Shown here piece by piece: positions 28,173 to 38,264 of a stretch of 64,000 nucleotides of DNA. A model generated the notes under the pieces. The model made no database searches, was not told where the DNA came from, and saw nothing but the letters and a program-made list of their open reading frames with translations. Numbering within the stretch: position 1 is the stretch's first letter; every line of letters begins with the position of its first letter. A program made the translations under genes and the position numbers. Source of the stretch: Salibaculum sp035270045 (GTDB lineage Bacteria; Pseudomonadota; Alphaproteobacteria; Rhodobacterales; Rhodobacteraceae); contig NZ_DATFIP010000055.1 in assembly GCF_035270045.1 (NCBI RefSeq), positions 97,100-161,099 of the forward strand, given 5' to 3'.

Positions 28173-28621
28173 AGAACCTCGTCGATCACCATCTCGATGC
28201 CGTTCTGATCGAAACTCTCGCCCGCCTTCAACCCAACCATTTTCTTGTAGATCGGGCTTTCCTGCGAAATCCCCATGTAGGTGACACCGCCGCAGTCGAA
28301 CCTGCGGGTCGAAACGGCGATGATGAAGTGCCGCCCGTTCAGCGTGACCACCGCGCCGGGGCCGACCTCGGTGCTTGGCCCAATGTCCAGCGACTCGAGC
28401 GCGTCGATCTTGGCCTCGTGGTCGTGTATCGGATCGTCGAAACCATGGGCCAGGTCGGCGGCAACGCGCGCCGCGGCCATCTCGTCACGTTCGTGAGGTT
28501 CGTTCTCGGCCAGGCGGCTGTCCTTGAGAAACGCCTCGTAGTGATCACGGGCAGCCCGAAGCTCTTCCGCCTCAAGCGCCATCATCCGGTCGCGCAGCTC
28601 TGTCTTGCTGGGATGTGCCAT
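28169..28621 (-). CDS. GreA/GreB-type elongation factor family protein
   Basis: A 150-residue protein with an N-terminal helical hairpin (about 5-65, rich in Glu and Arg) and a C-terminal GreA/GreB-like domain: GPGAVVTLNGRHFIIAVSTR and GISQESPIYKKMVGLKAGES. The family helps RNA polymerase restart or binds its secondary channel. The SPIYKKMVGLKAGE motif is the best evidence. Its N-terminus is shorter and differs from canonical GreA, so it may be a paralogue rather than the main factor. It ends tail-to-tail with pcs. Confidence 0.85.
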   Translation of the reverse strand: MAHPSKTELRDRMMALEAEELRAARDHYEAFLKDSRLAENEPHERDEMAAARVAADLAHGFDDPIHDHEAKIDALESLDIGPSTEVGPGAVVTLNGRHFIIAVSTRRFDCGGVTYMGISQESPIYKKMVGLKAGESFDQNGIEMVIDEVL

Positions 28622-28709
28622 TCGCCTGTCTCCTTTGTCATTCTTCCGGAATCAAGACACTGCATGCAACACGCCCGCGCTGATCTGGATCAAGCGCGGG
28701 CGGCGATGT

Positions 28710-31703
28710 CTAGCTCAGCGCCGCGTCGCAACGCCCGCAGACACCCGGGTGGGCGTGGCGGCCCACGTCCGGCAGGATTTTCCAGCAGCGCTCACATTTC
28801 TCGCCTTCGGCCTTCTCGAAGACCACCCCCACTCCCGCGACCTCCGGCAGGCGGAAGGCCTCGGCGGGCGACGGGTCCTTGGTCACGCTAATGGAGGAGG
28901 TGATGCAGATATCCTCGAAGCTAACTGTATCCAGGATCGCCTTCGCCGCGGCATCCACGTGCACAATCGGCGCAGCCTCCAACGAGGCCCCGATCACCTT
29001 ATCCCGGCGCTGCACCTCCAGCGCTGCGGTCACGACCCGGCGCACACGGCGCACGGTGGCCCATTTTTCGGCCAGTTCGGTGTTGCGCCATGCCCCCGGC
29101 GTTTCCGGGAAATCCACAAGGTGGACGGAACTGTCTTCGCCCGGGAACCGTTCCAGCCAGACCTCTTCCATTGTGAAGACAAGCACCGGCGCCAGCCAGG
29201 TCGTCAATCTGTGGAACAAGACATCCAGCACGGTCAGCGCGGCGCGGCGGCGGTCGCTGTCACCGTCGCAGTAAAGCGCGTCCTTGCGGATGTCGAAATA
29301 GAAGGCGGAAAGCTCCACGGTGGCGAAGTTGAACAGCGCCTGGAATACCTCTTGGAAATCGAACCGGGCATAGCCGTCTCGCACCAGAGCGTCCAGCTCT
29401 GCCACCCTATGCAGCACCCAGCGCTCCAGTTCCGGCATGTCGGCGGGATCAACCCGATCGCTTTCCTCGAAATGCGCCAGCGCGCCCAGCAGGAACCGCA
29501 GGGTGTTGCGCAGCCGGCGATAGCTGTCGGCCACACCCTTGAGGATTTCCGGCCCGATGCGCTGATCGGCCATGTAGTCCGTCTGCGCCACCCACAGGCG
29601 CAGGATATCGGCGCCGTATTGCTTGACCACGTCATCGGGCGCGACGACATTGCCCAGCGACTTGGACATCTTGTTGCCCTTCTCGTCCAACGTGAACCCG
29701 TGGGTGACCACGTTGCGATAGGGCGCACGGCCCTTGGTGCCGCAAGCCTGCAAGAGCGAGGAATGGAACCAGCCGCGGTGCTGGTCGGTGCCTTCCATGT
29801 AGACATCGGCGATACCGTCGGGTGTGCCGTCCGCGCGGTCGCGCAGCACGAAGGCATGGGTCGAGCCGGAGTCGAACCAGACATCGAGGATGTCGAAGAC
29901 CTGCTCCCAGTCCTCGGGGTCGTAGTCGTCGCCCAGAAACCGCGCCTTGGCGCCGGGCTGGTACCAGGCGTCCGCGCCCTCTGCCTCGAAAGCCTCGGCG
30001 ATGCGGGCATTCACGACCGCGTCGCGCAGCAGGAAATCCCGGTCGGTGGGCAGCGCGCCCTTGCGGATGAAACAGGTCAACGGCACCCCCCATGCGCGTT
30101 GCCGCGACAGCACCCAGTCGGGGCGGGTTTCCATCATCGACCGCAGGCGGTTCTGCCCCGACGTCGGGGTGAAGCTGACAAGTTCGTTGATCGACTTGAG
30201 CGCGCGTTCACGGATCGTCGTGCCGTGCTCGTCCTGCCCGTCGCCCACAGGGCGGTCGATGGCCGCAAACCACTGCGGCGTGTTGCGATAGATCACCGGC
30301 GCCTTGGACCGCCAGGAATGCGGATAGCTGTGCTTGATCTTGCCACGCGCCAGAAGCCCGCCGACCTCGGTCAACTTGGCGATCACGGCGGCGTTGGCGT
30401 CGCCTTCCCAGTTCCCCTTCTTGGGCTTTTCACGCAGGATTCGTTTGCCGCCGAAGAACGGCAGGTCGTCGCGGAAGCTGCCATCGTCCATCACGTTGTA
30501 GGTGATGACCTGATCGAGCATCCCAAGTTCGCGGTAAAGCTCGTATTCCTCCATCCCGTGGCTGGGCGCACAGTGGACGAACCCGGTGCCTTCCTCGTCG
30601 GTGACGAAATCAGCGGCGCGGAAATCGCGCGGGGCGTCCCATTCGCCGCCCGCGCCCTCGGCCCCGGCAAGGGGATGCGAAAGTGTCAGGCAGGAAAGCT
30701 CGACGGCGGCGACTGTGCGAAGGCGCCTCCATTGGCCGTCGTCCAGGCGCGACCGCGCCATGACGTCAGCCGCCAGATTGTCGGCGAGCAGGAATTTCTC
30801 GCCCGCGCGGGCCCAGCATTCTTCGGGCGTGTCCAGCACCTCATATAGGCCGTAGGAAATATCCGCACCAAAGACGACCGCCTTGTTCGACGGAATGGTC
30901 CAGGGCGTCGTGGTCCAGATGACGACGCTGGCATCGCGGAAATCCTCGGCCAGCGCCATCACCGCGGCGGAATGGCCCGCCTCACCGTGCAGATCGACGA
31001 GGTAATCGGTCAGCGCGTCGGTGCCCTCAATGCCGGCCACGCGGAACTTCGTCCAGATCGTGAAGCTTTCCTTGTCGTGGTATTCAACCTCGGCTTCGGC
31101 AAGGGCGGTTTTTTCCACCGGCGACCACATCACCGGCTTGGACCCCTGGTAGAGTGTTCCGGTCATGAGGAATTTCATGAATTCCTCGGCGATAACGCGC
31201 TCGGCGTGGAAATCCATGGTCAGGTAGGGATCGGCCCAGTTGCCGGTGATGCCAAGGCGCTTGAACTCGTCGCGCTGGATGTCGATCCAGCCCTCGGCGA
31301 AGCGGCGGCATTCCTGGCGGAAGTCGATGACATCCACCTGGTCCTTGTCCTGGCCCTTTTCACGGTAGCGTTCCTCGATCTTCCACTCGATGGGCAGGCC
31401 GTGGCAATCCCATCCGGGCACATATCGGCTGTCATGCCCCATCATCTGGTGGCTGCGCACGATGATGTCCTTGATCGTCTTGTTCAGACCGTGGCCAATG
31501 TGAAGGTGCCCGTTGGCATAGGGCGGGCCGTCATGCAGCACGAAGGGCGTGCGACCCTCTTTCTCGCGCAGGCGGTCGTAGATGCCGATGCTGTCCCAGC
31601 GGGCCAGCCATTCTGGCTCGCGCTTGGGCAGGCCCGCGCGCATGGGAAAATCGGTTTTCGGCAAGTTCAGGGTGTCTTTGTAGTCGGGCGTGTCGGCGCA
31701 CAT
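28710..31703 (-). CDS. ileS: Isoleucine--tRNA ligase
   Basis: A class I aminoacyl-tRNA synthetase that charges tRNA-Ile. The 997-residue product has HIGH at 78-81 (PYANGHLHIGHGLNK), the CP1 editing domain (WTTTPWTIPSNKAV and surrounding), the KMSKS loop (DEKGNKMSKSLGN), the anticodon-binding region, and a C-terminal zinc finger (CERCW and CGRCDAAL). The start at 31703 is preceded by AAGGA about 9 bases upstream; the frame is open further upstream but without a site. The zinc-finger form is the common bacterial type. Confidence 0.98.
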   Translation of the reverse strand: MCADTPDYKDTLNLPKTDFPMRAGLPKREPEWLARWDSIGIYDRLREKEGRTPFVLHDGPPYANGHLHIGHGLNKTIKDIIVRSHQMMGHDSRYVPGWDCHGLPIEWKIEERYREKGQDKDQVDVIDFRQECRRFAEGWIDIQRDEFKRLGITGNWADPYLTMDFHAERVIAEEFMKFLMTGTLYQGSKPVMWSPVEKTALAEAEVEYHDKESFTIWTKFRVAGIEGTDALTDYLVDLHGEAGHSAAVMALAEDFRDASVVIWTTTPWTIPSNKAVVFGADISYGLYEVLDTPEECWARAGEKFLLADNLAADVMARSRLDDGQWRRLRTVAAVELSCLTLSHPLAGAEGAGGEWDAPRDFRAADFVTDEEGTGFVHCAPSHGMEEYELYRELGMLDQVITYNVMDDGSFRDDLPFFGGKRILREKPKKGNWEGDANAAVIAKLTEVGGLLARGKIKHSYPHSWRSKAPVIYRNTPQWFAAIDRPVGDGQDEHGTTIRERALKSINELVSFTPTSGQNRLRSMMETRPDWVLSRQRAWGVPLTCFIRKGALPTDRDFLLRDAVVNARIAEAFEAEGADAWYQPGAKARFLGDDYDPEDWEQVFDILDVWFDSGSTHAFVLRDRADGTPDGIADVYMEGTDQHRGWFHSSLLQACGTKGRAPYRNVVTHGFTLDEKGNKMSKSLGNVVAPDDVVKQYGADILRLWVAQTDYMADQRIGPEILKGVADSYRRLRNTLRFLLGALAHFEESDRVDPADMPELERWVLHRVAELDALVRDGYARFDFQEVFQALFNFATVELSAFYFDIRKDALYCDGDSDRRRAALTVLDVLFHRLTTWLAPVLVFTMEEVWLERFPGEDSSVHLVDFPETPGAWRNTELAEKWATVRRVRRVVTAALEVQRRDKVIGASLEAAPIVHVDAAAKAILDTVSFEDICITSSISVTKDPSPAEAFRLPEVAGVGVVFEKAEGEKCERCWKILPDVGRHAHPGVCGRCDAALS

Positions 31704-31917
31704 CGTGTCGCGTCCTTCGAAATTCGGAAATGGGTCACGGCTGCTCGGATCGGTGCGAATCTCTCGGACACCTTTGCCCGGCGGCACTGATCAGGGTCAG
31801 AGCGCCGGGGTCGTAATTCGGATGATGGGCCGTGCGTGTCTCATGTCAGGACCGCTTATAGGCCCCGTCGCGGCAGGGGTAAAGTAGGGGGCGAGGCAGG
31901 CCCCGGCGCGCCCGGCG

Positions 31918-32628
31918 TCAGGCCGCAAAAAGCGTCCCCACACCATAGGCGATGGCTGCGGCAGTGCCGCCAATCACCAGGGTCTCGGTGCCCGAACGCC
32001 ACCAGGGCGCCAGCGACCAGCGGCTTTTCCAGACGCCAACGGCGAAGAAGACCCCCATCGTCAGCCCGAACGACCAGCCGAACGGCGTCGGAACCACCAG
32101 GAGAAAGGGCACAAGCGGCACCATGCCGGCCAGCAGAAAGGCGGCGAAGGTCGCCAGTGCGGCCCGCAGCGGCCGCGGCTCGACCATCGAAAGGCCGTAT
32201 TCGCCCTCCATCATGAGGTCGATCCAGGCTTTCCGGTCGGCCGCGATGGCCGCCACGGCGTCCTCCAGCACGGTGCCGTCCAGTCCCTTGGCGCGCAGGA
32301 TCTCGCGCACTTCCCGCCGCTCGCCCTCGGGATTGTCGCGAATATGGCGTGCCTCCACGGCGCGCAGGCGCTTGATCTCGTCCAGTTCGGCCTTGGTGGC
32401 CGAGTAATTGCCGGCGGCCATTGAAAACCCGTCCGCCAGAACATTGGCCAACCCCAGCGCCACGATGACGAAGGGCGAAAGCCCGGCGCCGGCCACCCCC
32501 GCGACAATCGCGAGGGTCGTGACCGACCCGTCGATGGCCCCGTAGATCATGTCGCGCAGGTGGCCACGCCCGGCGGGGGCGTTGATGCGGGCCTCCACTT
32601 CGGATTGGCTGTGTCCGTGATCTTCCAT
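31918..32628 (-). CDS. VIT1/CCC1-family transporter
   Basis: A 236-residue membrane protein of the VIT1/CCC1 family, which transport Fe2+ or Mn2+ in other organisms. The N-terminal signature is clear: MIYGAIDGSVTTLAIVAGVAGAG and then DGFSMAAGNYSATKAE. A Glu/Arg-rich cytoplasmic helical region (about 100-165, the metal-binding domain in plant VIT1) and three more helices follow. The start at 32628 begins MEDHGHSQ; a longer frame exists to 32676. It is divergent from the truncated haemoglobin gene. A metal role here is inferred from the family. Confidence 0.85.
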   Translation of the reverse strand: MEDHGHSQSEVEARINAPAGRGHLRDMIYGAIDGSVTTLAIVAGVAGAGLSPFVIVALGLANVLADGFSMAAGNYSATKAELDEIKRLRAVEARHIRDNPEGERREVREILRAKGLDGTVLEDAVAAIAADRKAWIDLMMEGEYGLSMVEPRPLRAALATFAAFLLAGMVPLVPFLLVVPTPFGWSFGLTMGVFFAVGVWKSRWSLAPWWRSGTETLVIGGTAAAIAYGVGTLFAA

Positions 32629-32697
32629 GGGGGCACCCTGCCCATCCGGCGACCCGGCTGCCTTGTCCTGAATCAACCCCTTGGCCCGGCCTGGGTG

Positions 32698-33117
32698 ATG
32701 ACCTATTCATCCGCCATGCCGTTGCCGCCGAAATTCGATGTCTCGGAGGACGAGATCGCCCGCGTCGTCGCCCGTTTCTACGAACGTGTCCGCGCCCATC
32801 CCAAGCTGGGGCCAGTCTTTGCCGTTCATGTCGACGATTGGCCCGCCCATGAAGAAAAGATCGTCCGTTTCTGGTGCAACGCGATCCGGCATGAGCGGGT
32901 CTACGACGGCAACCCGGTGCAAGTGCACGTGGCCGCCGGAAATGTCCGCCCCGGCATGTTCGAGACCTGGCTGACGCTTTTCGATCGGGTCCTGGCCGAG
33001 GAACTGAGCGAGGCGCAGGCCCGGTCCTGGTCGGCGCTGGCGCACCGGATCGGGGCCAGCATGCGCGCGGCCGTGGTCGATCGCCAGAAACCCGGCGAGG
33101 TCCCGATCCTGCGCTAG
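32698..33117 (+). CDS. Group III truncated haemoglobin
   Basis: A 139-residue globin of the short 2-on-2 type. Group III marks are VVARFYERVRAHPKLGPVF, DDWPAHEEKIVRFWCNAI, and the proximal His (His77) in VYDGNPVQVHVAAG, followed by MFETWLTLFDRVL. Such proteins bind oxygen or nitric oxide. The start is uncertain between the ATGs at 32698 and 32716; neither has a strong ribosome-binding site. It is divergent from the VIT1/CCC1 gene and shares a CTAG with the stop codon of the convergent YcjF gene. Confidence 0.88.
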   Translation: MTYSSAMPLPPKFDVSEDEIARVVARFYERVRAHPKLGPVFAVHVDDWPAHEEKIVRFWCNAIRHERVYDGNPVQVHVAAGNVRPGMFETWLTLFDRVLAEELSEAQARSWSALAHRIGASMRAAVVDRQKPGEVPILR

Positions 33118-34097
33118 GGCCGCGTGAAAAGCCCCGTCAGGGCCCGCTTGACCATGCCGCTGACCGAGGGGCGCGCAACGCTGCCGAAGGGCAGAGGGCG
33201 GCAAACCTCCATCGCCGCCACGCCCACGCGCGCGGTGAGCGCCCCGTTAACCACCCCCTCGCCAAAGCGGCGGGAGACCTTGGACAGGACCCCACCGCCA
33301 GCGACCGAGCCGATCAGGTCATCGCCAACGGCTACCGCCCCCGTGGCCACCAGATGCGTCAGCACCGAGCGGGTCAACCGCCAGCTGCCCAGCGCGCCCG
33401 ACCGGCCACCGTAGATTTCCGCGATGCGGCGGATCATCCCGATATTGGCCGAAAGCGCGGTGAAGATGTCCGCAAAGGCGAGCGGAACCACCGCCGTGAC
33501 CGTCGCCACCCGGCGGGCGGCGGCCTCGACCTCCAGTCTTGCGCGCTTGTCCAGGGGTTCCAGCATCGCGGTCTCGGCCAGCCCCAGCAACGCGTCCGCG
33601 TCCAGCACCTCGGCCTGCCGGTCCTTGAAAGCCGCGCGGCCCCAGGCGGTATCCTCACGGTCCTTGTAGAGCGCCAGCAGGCCATCCGTGACCTCGCGCG
33701 CCGCGCCCAGCGCGCCATCGGTCAGAGCCTCGGCAGACCGCGATTGCAGCCGATCCACCCGGCGCAGCCGCAAGAGCGCCGACAGTTCCCGCAGCGCGAT
33801 CAAAACAAGCACAAGGCAGAATATCCCCGTCAGTCCCAGCGCCAATGTCCCGAGAAGCGGCGACCGTGCCAGCAGCCCCGTGATGAAATCCCATGCGGTA
33901 ACCGAGACGGCAAAGCCCACCAGCGCCAGCAGGCTGCCCCAGAACCACCGCGCGAGCCGCGATCCCCGCCGCGCGGCCAGATGCGCGGCCGTCTGCATCG
34001 CGGCCCGGTCGGGTGCGTCCTCGGGCACCGGCGGCGCGGCATCCGGCGCGATCACGTCACTGTCGTCCAGGTCGATCAACACCGGCCCCTTGCTCAT
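33114..34097 (-). CDS. ycjF: YcjF family membrane protein (TIGR01620/DUF697)
   Basis: A 327-residue membrane protein, partner of YcjX in many proteobacteria. It has an acidic N-terminus, two membrane helices near 50-75 and 80-105, and a C-terminal DUF697-like region (ARRVATVTAVVPLAFADIF, IAEIYGGRSGALGSWRL, GDDLIGSVAGGGVLSKVS). The exact role is not known; the pair responds to envelope or heat stress in enterobacteria. Its ATG overlaps the YcjX stop (ATGA), showing tight coupling. Confidence 0.88.
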   Translation of the reverse strand: MSKGPVLIDLDDSDVIAPDAAPPVPEDAPDRAAMQTAAHLAARRGSRLARWFWGSLLALVGFAVSVTAWDFITGLLARSPLLGTLALGLTGIFCLVLVLIALRELSALLRLRRVDRLQSRSAEALTDGALGAAREVTDGLLALYKDREDTAWGRAAFKDRQAEVLDADALLGLAETAMLEPLDKRARLEVEAAARRVATVTAVVPLAFADIFTALSANIGMIRRIAEIYGGRSGALGSWRLTRSVLTHLVATGAVAVGDDLIGSVAGGGVLSKVSRRFGEGVVNGALTARVGVAAMEVCRPLPFGSVARPSVSGMVKRALTGLFTRP

Positions 34098-35530
34098 AGC
34101 CTGTCCCCCAGCAGGAATTGTGCGGCCCGGTCCAGCCGGATGTGCGGCGGCCCCTCGCCCGGTTTCAGCGTCAGCGGAAGCGGCGCGAAGCGCATCACCT
34201 CGTAATCCGCATCCAGCCAGGCTTCCGCGCCCTTGCGCGCCGGGGCCAGAAGGTGGGCCGGATCCTCGGGCAGGGCGCCGGGATGAAAGGCCGCGCGCTT
34301 GTCCGAACCCAGAAGGCGCCCCCGCACCACCGCCAGTTCGGCCCCGTCATGGGTCACGCGATCCTCGTCCGTGGCGCGCAGGGCGGCAATGGACATGGCG
34401 CGCACCTCGGCCCCGGCAAAGGCGGCACGGTCGCGCGCCTCGCGCAGCAGGCTCTCCGTGATCGCGGTCAGACGGGGGTGCTGTTCATGGTGCAGGTGAT
34501 CGGCCTTGGTCGCAGCGAAAAGCACCCGGTCGATACGTCGCCCCATAAGCAGGCGGCTGAGCACATCGTTTCGCCCGGGCCGGAAAGCCGTCAGGATATC
34601 GGCCATGGCGCGGCGCAAGTCCTCGACCGCACGCGGACCGGCATGGATCGCGCCGAGAACATCGACCAGCACGATCTGCCGGTCGATTTTCGCGAAGTGG
34701 TCGCGAAAGAACGGCTTGACCACGTTGCGCTTGTAGCTGTCGAAACGGCGTTCGAATTCGCGCCACAGGCTGTGGCGACCGGGTCTTTCCACCGCTCGAA
34801 GCGGCGCGAAGGTCAGCACGGGCGAGCCTTCCATGTCGCCGGGGAGCATGAACCGCCCCGGCGTGCAATCAGAATAACCCGCCTCCCGGGCGGCGTTAAG
34901 GTGCGCGGTATAGGCCCGGGCCAGCCGCTGCGCCACGGGTTCGTCTAGTCTGGCCGAAGCATCGGTGCCAGCCAGTTCCGCCAAGTAGTCGCTCCCCCCG
35001 GGCCGGTCCTCGATCCGGGCCAGGACTTCGGCGGACCAGCCTGCGAAGTCCTTGTCAAGCAGCGACAAATCCAGCAGCCATTCGCCGGGATAATCGACGA
35101 TATCGACATGCACCGTCCGCGGCCCCTGAACTGACCCGATAAGCCCGCCCGGCTGAACCTTCAGCGAAAGGCGCAGTTCGGAAATCCGGCGAGTGCTTTC
35201 GGGCCATTGCGGATCACGCGCGGTCAGGTCTGCCAAGTGCGCCTCGTAGTCGAAACGGGGCACGGTATCGTCGGGCTGCGGTTGCAGGTAGGCGGCCCGG
35301 ATCGCCCCGCGCGCGGCCGGCTGGAACTGCGGCATCCGCCCCCGGTCCAGAAGGTTGGCCACCAGCGAGGTGATGAAGACGGTCTTGCCCGCGCGGCTCA
35401 GCCCCGTGACGCCAAGTCGGATCACCGGATCGGTGAAGGGCGCGGAAACGGTGCCGGTCACCCTGTCCACCCCGCGCGAAATCCCGTCTACAAGGCTCGA
35501 AAGAACCACCACCGCCCCTTTCCTGGCCAT
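34094..35530 (-). CDS. ycjX: YcjX family P-loop protein (DUF463)
   Basis: A 478-residue nucleotide-binding protein. The P-loop GLSRAGKTVFITSLVANLL lies about 50 residues from the N-terminus, followed by TVHVDIVDYPGEWLLDL (switch-like Asp) and KPFFRDHFAKIDRQIVLVDVLGAIHAG. The ATG at 35530 has no ribosome-binding site, but AGGAAAGGGG falls just upstream of in-frame GTG codons at 35512 and 35509. These may be the true start and would give MVLSSLVDG-type N-termini as in relatives. It is divergent from truA and coupled to ycjF. Confidence 0.9.
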   Translation of the reverse strand: MARKGAVVVLSSLVDGISRGVDRVTGTVSAPFTDPVIRLGVTGLSRAGKTVFITSLVANLLDRGRMPQFQPAARGAIRAAYLQPQPDDTVPRFDYEAHLADLTARDPQWPESTRRISELRLSLKVQPGGLIGSVQGPRTVHVDIVDYPGEWLLDLSLLDKDFAGWSAEVLARIEDRPGGSDYLAELAGTDASARLDEPVAQRLARAYTAHLNAAREAGYSDCTPGRFMLPGDMEGSPVLTFAPLRAVERPGRHSLWREFERRFDSYKRNVVKPFFRDHFAKIDRQIVLVDVLGAIHAGPRAVEDLRRAMADILTAFRPGRNDVLSRLLMGRRIDRVLFAATKADHLHHEQHPRLTAITESLLREARDRAAFAGAEVRAMSIAALRATDEDRVTHDGAELAVVRGRLLGSDKRAAFHPGALPEDPAHLLAPARKGAEAWLDADYEVMRFAPLPLTLKPGEGPPHIRLDRAAQFLLGDRL

Positions 35531-35606
35531 TCGGCGCAAAGATAGGCGGGCGGCCGGGCAATGTGTAGGGATTGATTTCGCCCCCACCCGAGCCTAAGGC
35601 CTGCCC

Positions 35607-36380
35607 ATGCCCCGCTACGCGCTCAAGGTCGAATACAACGGTCAGCCCTTTCACGGCTGGCAGCGCCAGACCGAACTGTCGACGGTGCAAGGCGCCATCG
35701 AGGGCGCGCTGGCCCGGCTGGAACGCCGTCCCCATGCCATCGTCGGCGCCGGGCGCACCGATGCGGGAGTTCACGCCCTGGGCCAGGTGGCCCATTGCGA
35801 CCTCGACAAGGACTGGGCCCCGTTCCGCCTGTCCGAGGCGCTGAATTACCACCTGCGACCCGCGCCCGTGGCCATTCTCGATTGCGCGCGCGTGGCCCCG
35901 GACTGGCACGCGCGTTTCTCGGCGGTCGAACGACGCTACGATTTCCGCCTGGTGGCACGCCGCCCGCCCCTTACCCACGACAAGGGCCTTGCCTGGCGGG
36001 TTCCGCAAAGGCTGGACATCGAGGCGATGCGCGCGGGTGCGGCGCACCTGTTGGGGCGGCACGATTTCACGACATTTCGATCCTCGATCTGCCAGGCCGA
36101 CAGCCCGGTCAAGACGCTGGACGCGCTGGAGATCGAGCAGCACCCCCGCCCCGAAGGCGGCATGGAATTCCGGTTTCATGTCCGCGCGCGGTCCTTCCTG
36201 CACAACCAGGTGCGCAGTTTCGTGGGCACTCTGGAACGGGTCGGCGTCGGCGCTTGGGACCCTGTCCGGGTGAAAACGGCACTCGAGGCGCGCGACCGCG
36301 CCGCCTGCGGCCCGGTCTGTCCGCCCGACGGGCTGTATCTTGCCGGGGTCGGCTACGCCCGGGACCCGTTCGCGGGTTGA
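35607..36380 (+). CDS. truA: tRNA pseudouridine(38-40) synthase TruA
   Basis: Converts uridines 38-40 in the anticodon stem of many tRNAs to pseudouridine. The 257-residue product matches the family. The N-terminus is MPRYALKVEYNGQPFHGWQR, the catalytic Asp is Asp52 in GAGRTDAGVHALGQV, and later blocks are FHVRARSFLHNQVRSFVG and FAG-type ends. It is divergent from ycjX by about 75 bases and precedes tamA by about 100 bases. Confidence 0.97.
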   Translation: MPRYALKVEYNGQPFHGWQRQTELSTVQGAIEGALARLERRPHAIVGAGRTDAGVHALGQVAHCDLDKDWAPFRLSEALNYHLRPAPVAILDCARVAPDWHARFSAVERRYDFRLVARRPPLTHDKGLAWRVPQRLDIEAMRAGAAHLLGRHDFTTFRSSICQADSPVKTLDALEIEQHPRPEGGMEFRFHVRARSFLHNQVRSFVGTLERVGVGAWDPVRVKTALEARDRAACGPVCPPDGLYLAGVGYARDPFAG

Positions 36381-36476
36381 CGGCAGCAAGCGCCCGCCTG
36401 TTCGACGGTTTCGCGTTTCACCTTTCGGATGTCCGGGTTACAACTTGGCAACGAGGCTGCGCTTCAAGGGGGATGC

Positions 36477-38264
36477 GTGCGACTTCTGACCGGTTTCATC
36501 GCTATCACGATCTGGCTCTGGCCACTCTGGGCTGCCGCCCAGGATGTGCGCCTGACCCTTGAAGGCGGTGACGAGGCATTGGAATCGCAACTTCGCAACG
36601 CATCGCTCCTGGTGGCACTGGAGCGTGACGGTGCCGAGGCCCCGCAGGATTATGTCGCCGCCGCCCGGGCCGATTACGAACGGCTTCTGACCGGGCTCTA
36701 CCAGGCCGGCCACTACGGCGGCACGATCTCGATCCGCGTCGATGGGCAAGAGGCAGTGACGCTTGACCCGTTGCTGCCGCGCGCCTCGGTTGGGCAGGTC
36801 GAACTGCGCATCGAGCCTGGCCCGCGCTTCAGCTTCGGCCGCACCCGGGTGGCACCGGTAGCAGCGGCTACCACACTGCCCGAGGGGTTTGCCACCGGGA
36901 ACCCCGCCCGCAGCAACGTCATCCGCGAGGCCACACGCGCGGCCATTGCAGGCTGGCGCGCCGAGGGTCACGCGCTGGCCGAACCCATCCAACAGGACAT
37001 CACAGCCAACCACCCGGCTCGGGAACTGGACGTGGCGGTGCGGATCGCGCCCGGCCCGGTGCTGCGCTACGGCGAGATCGCCGTGACCGGGGTCGAGCGC
37101 AGCCGCCCCGCGCGCATCCGGTCCATCGCCGGTCTGCGCCCGGGCGACCGTTTCGATCCCGCCGCAATCGCCCGGGCCGAGGCCAACCTGCGCCGCACTG
37201 GGGCCTTCGCTTCGGCCACGGTGATCGAGGGTGAAGAGGCCAATACGGACGAGACACTGCCCATTGCCCTGCGCATCGTCGAACAGCCCCTGCGGCGGCT
37301 TGGCTTCGGGGCCGAGTATTCCACCGTTTCGGGGCTGACGCTGTCGAGCTTCTGGCTGCATCGCAACCTGCTTGGCGGCGCGGAACGGCTCCGCATCGAG
37401 GCAGATATCACGGGGCTGGCCGGCACCACCGGGGGCATCGACTATGGCCTGACCGCCAGCTTCCTGCGCCCGGCGACATTCCGCTCGGACACCGATTTCT
37501 ATGCTGATCTGGCGATCGAGCAGCGAGACGATCCACAGTTCGTCGAACGCCGGATAATGGTCGAGGCAGGCTTCATCCGCCGCATCCGGGACGAGGCCGT
37601 GGTCGAGCTTGGGCTGGGCTACCGCGCGGGCGAGGTCGAGGATTCGCAAGGAACGCGCCGCTACCAGGTGCTGACCCTGCCCATCGCGGGCACGCGCGAT
37701 CGCCGCAACAACGAGTTCGACGCCACCTCGGGATATTATGCCCACCTCGAGATCATGCCCTTCTTGGGCCTGGCGGACAGCGGCAACGGGGTGCGGGTCT
37801 ACGGCGACGGGCGCGTCTATCGCAGCTTTGGCGCCGAGGACCACGTCACACTGGCCCTGCGCGGCCAGGCCGGGGCAGTCTGGGGCGCGCAGGCCGTGGA
37901 CGTTCCCGCCAGCTTCCTGTTCTTCTCGGGTGGCGGCGGCACGGTGCGGGGCCAACCGTTCCAGTCCCTGGCCGTGGACCTGGGCGGCGGCAACGAGATC
38001 GGCGGGCGGGCCTTCGTGGGCGCACAGGCCGAGGCCCGTGTCGGGATCACCGAGAACATCGGTGTCGTGGGATTCTACGACACCGGTTTCATCGGCGCGG
38101 ATGCCTTCGATTTCGGCAGCGGGAGCTGGCAGTCCGGCGCAGGCCTGGGCCTGCGCTACGACACCGGGATCGGGCCGATCCGGCTGGACCTTGCCGCCCC
38201 GGCAAGCGGCCCCGACGCGGGTGAACGGCTGGAAGTCTACCTCGGCATCGGGCAGGCTTTCTGA
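36477..38264 (+). CDS. tamA: Translocation and assembly module outer-membrane protein TamA
   Basis: An Omp85-family outer-membrane protein that works with TamB to insert autotransporters and other proteins or move lipids. It has a signal peptide (RLLTGFIAITIWLWPLWAAA), N-terminal POTRA domains (about 25-250; ARIRSIAGLRPGDRFDPAAI is typical), and a C-terminal beta-barrel ending in GQAF. The barrel motif VRGQPFQS matches the conserved VRGY/F loop. I chose GTG at 36477 (595 residues) because GGGGGA lies just upstream and the signal starts there; an ATG at 36429 is also in frame. It overlaps tamB by one base (TGATG). Confidence 0.9.
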   Translation: MRLLTGFIAITIWLWPLWAAAQDVRLTLEGGDEALESQLRNASLLVALERDGAEAPQDYVAAARADYERLLTGLYQAGHYGGTISIRVDGQEAVTLDPLLPRASVGQVELRIEPGPRFSFGRTRVAPVAAATTLPEGFATGNPARSNVIREATRAAIAGWRAEGHALAEPIQQDITANHPARELDVAVRIAPGPVLRYGEIAVTGVERSRPARIRSIAGLRPGDRFDPAAIARAEANLRRTGAFASATVIEGEEANTDETLPIALRIVEQPLRRLGFGAEYSTVSGLTLSSFWLHRNLLGGAERLRIEADITGLAGTTGGIDYGLTASFLRPATFRSDTDFYADLAIEQRDDPQFVERRIMVEAGFIRRIRDEAVVELGLGYRAGEVEDSQGTRRYQVLTLPIAGTRDRRNNEFDATSGYYAHLEIMPFLGLADSGNGVRVYGDGRVYRSFGAEDHVTLALRGQAGAVWGAQAVDVPASFLFFSGGGGTVRGQPFQSLAVDLGGGNEIGGRAFVGAQAEARVGITENIGVVGFYDTGFIGADAFDFGSGSWQSGAGLGLRYDTGIGPIRLDLAAPASGPDAGERLEVYLGIGQAF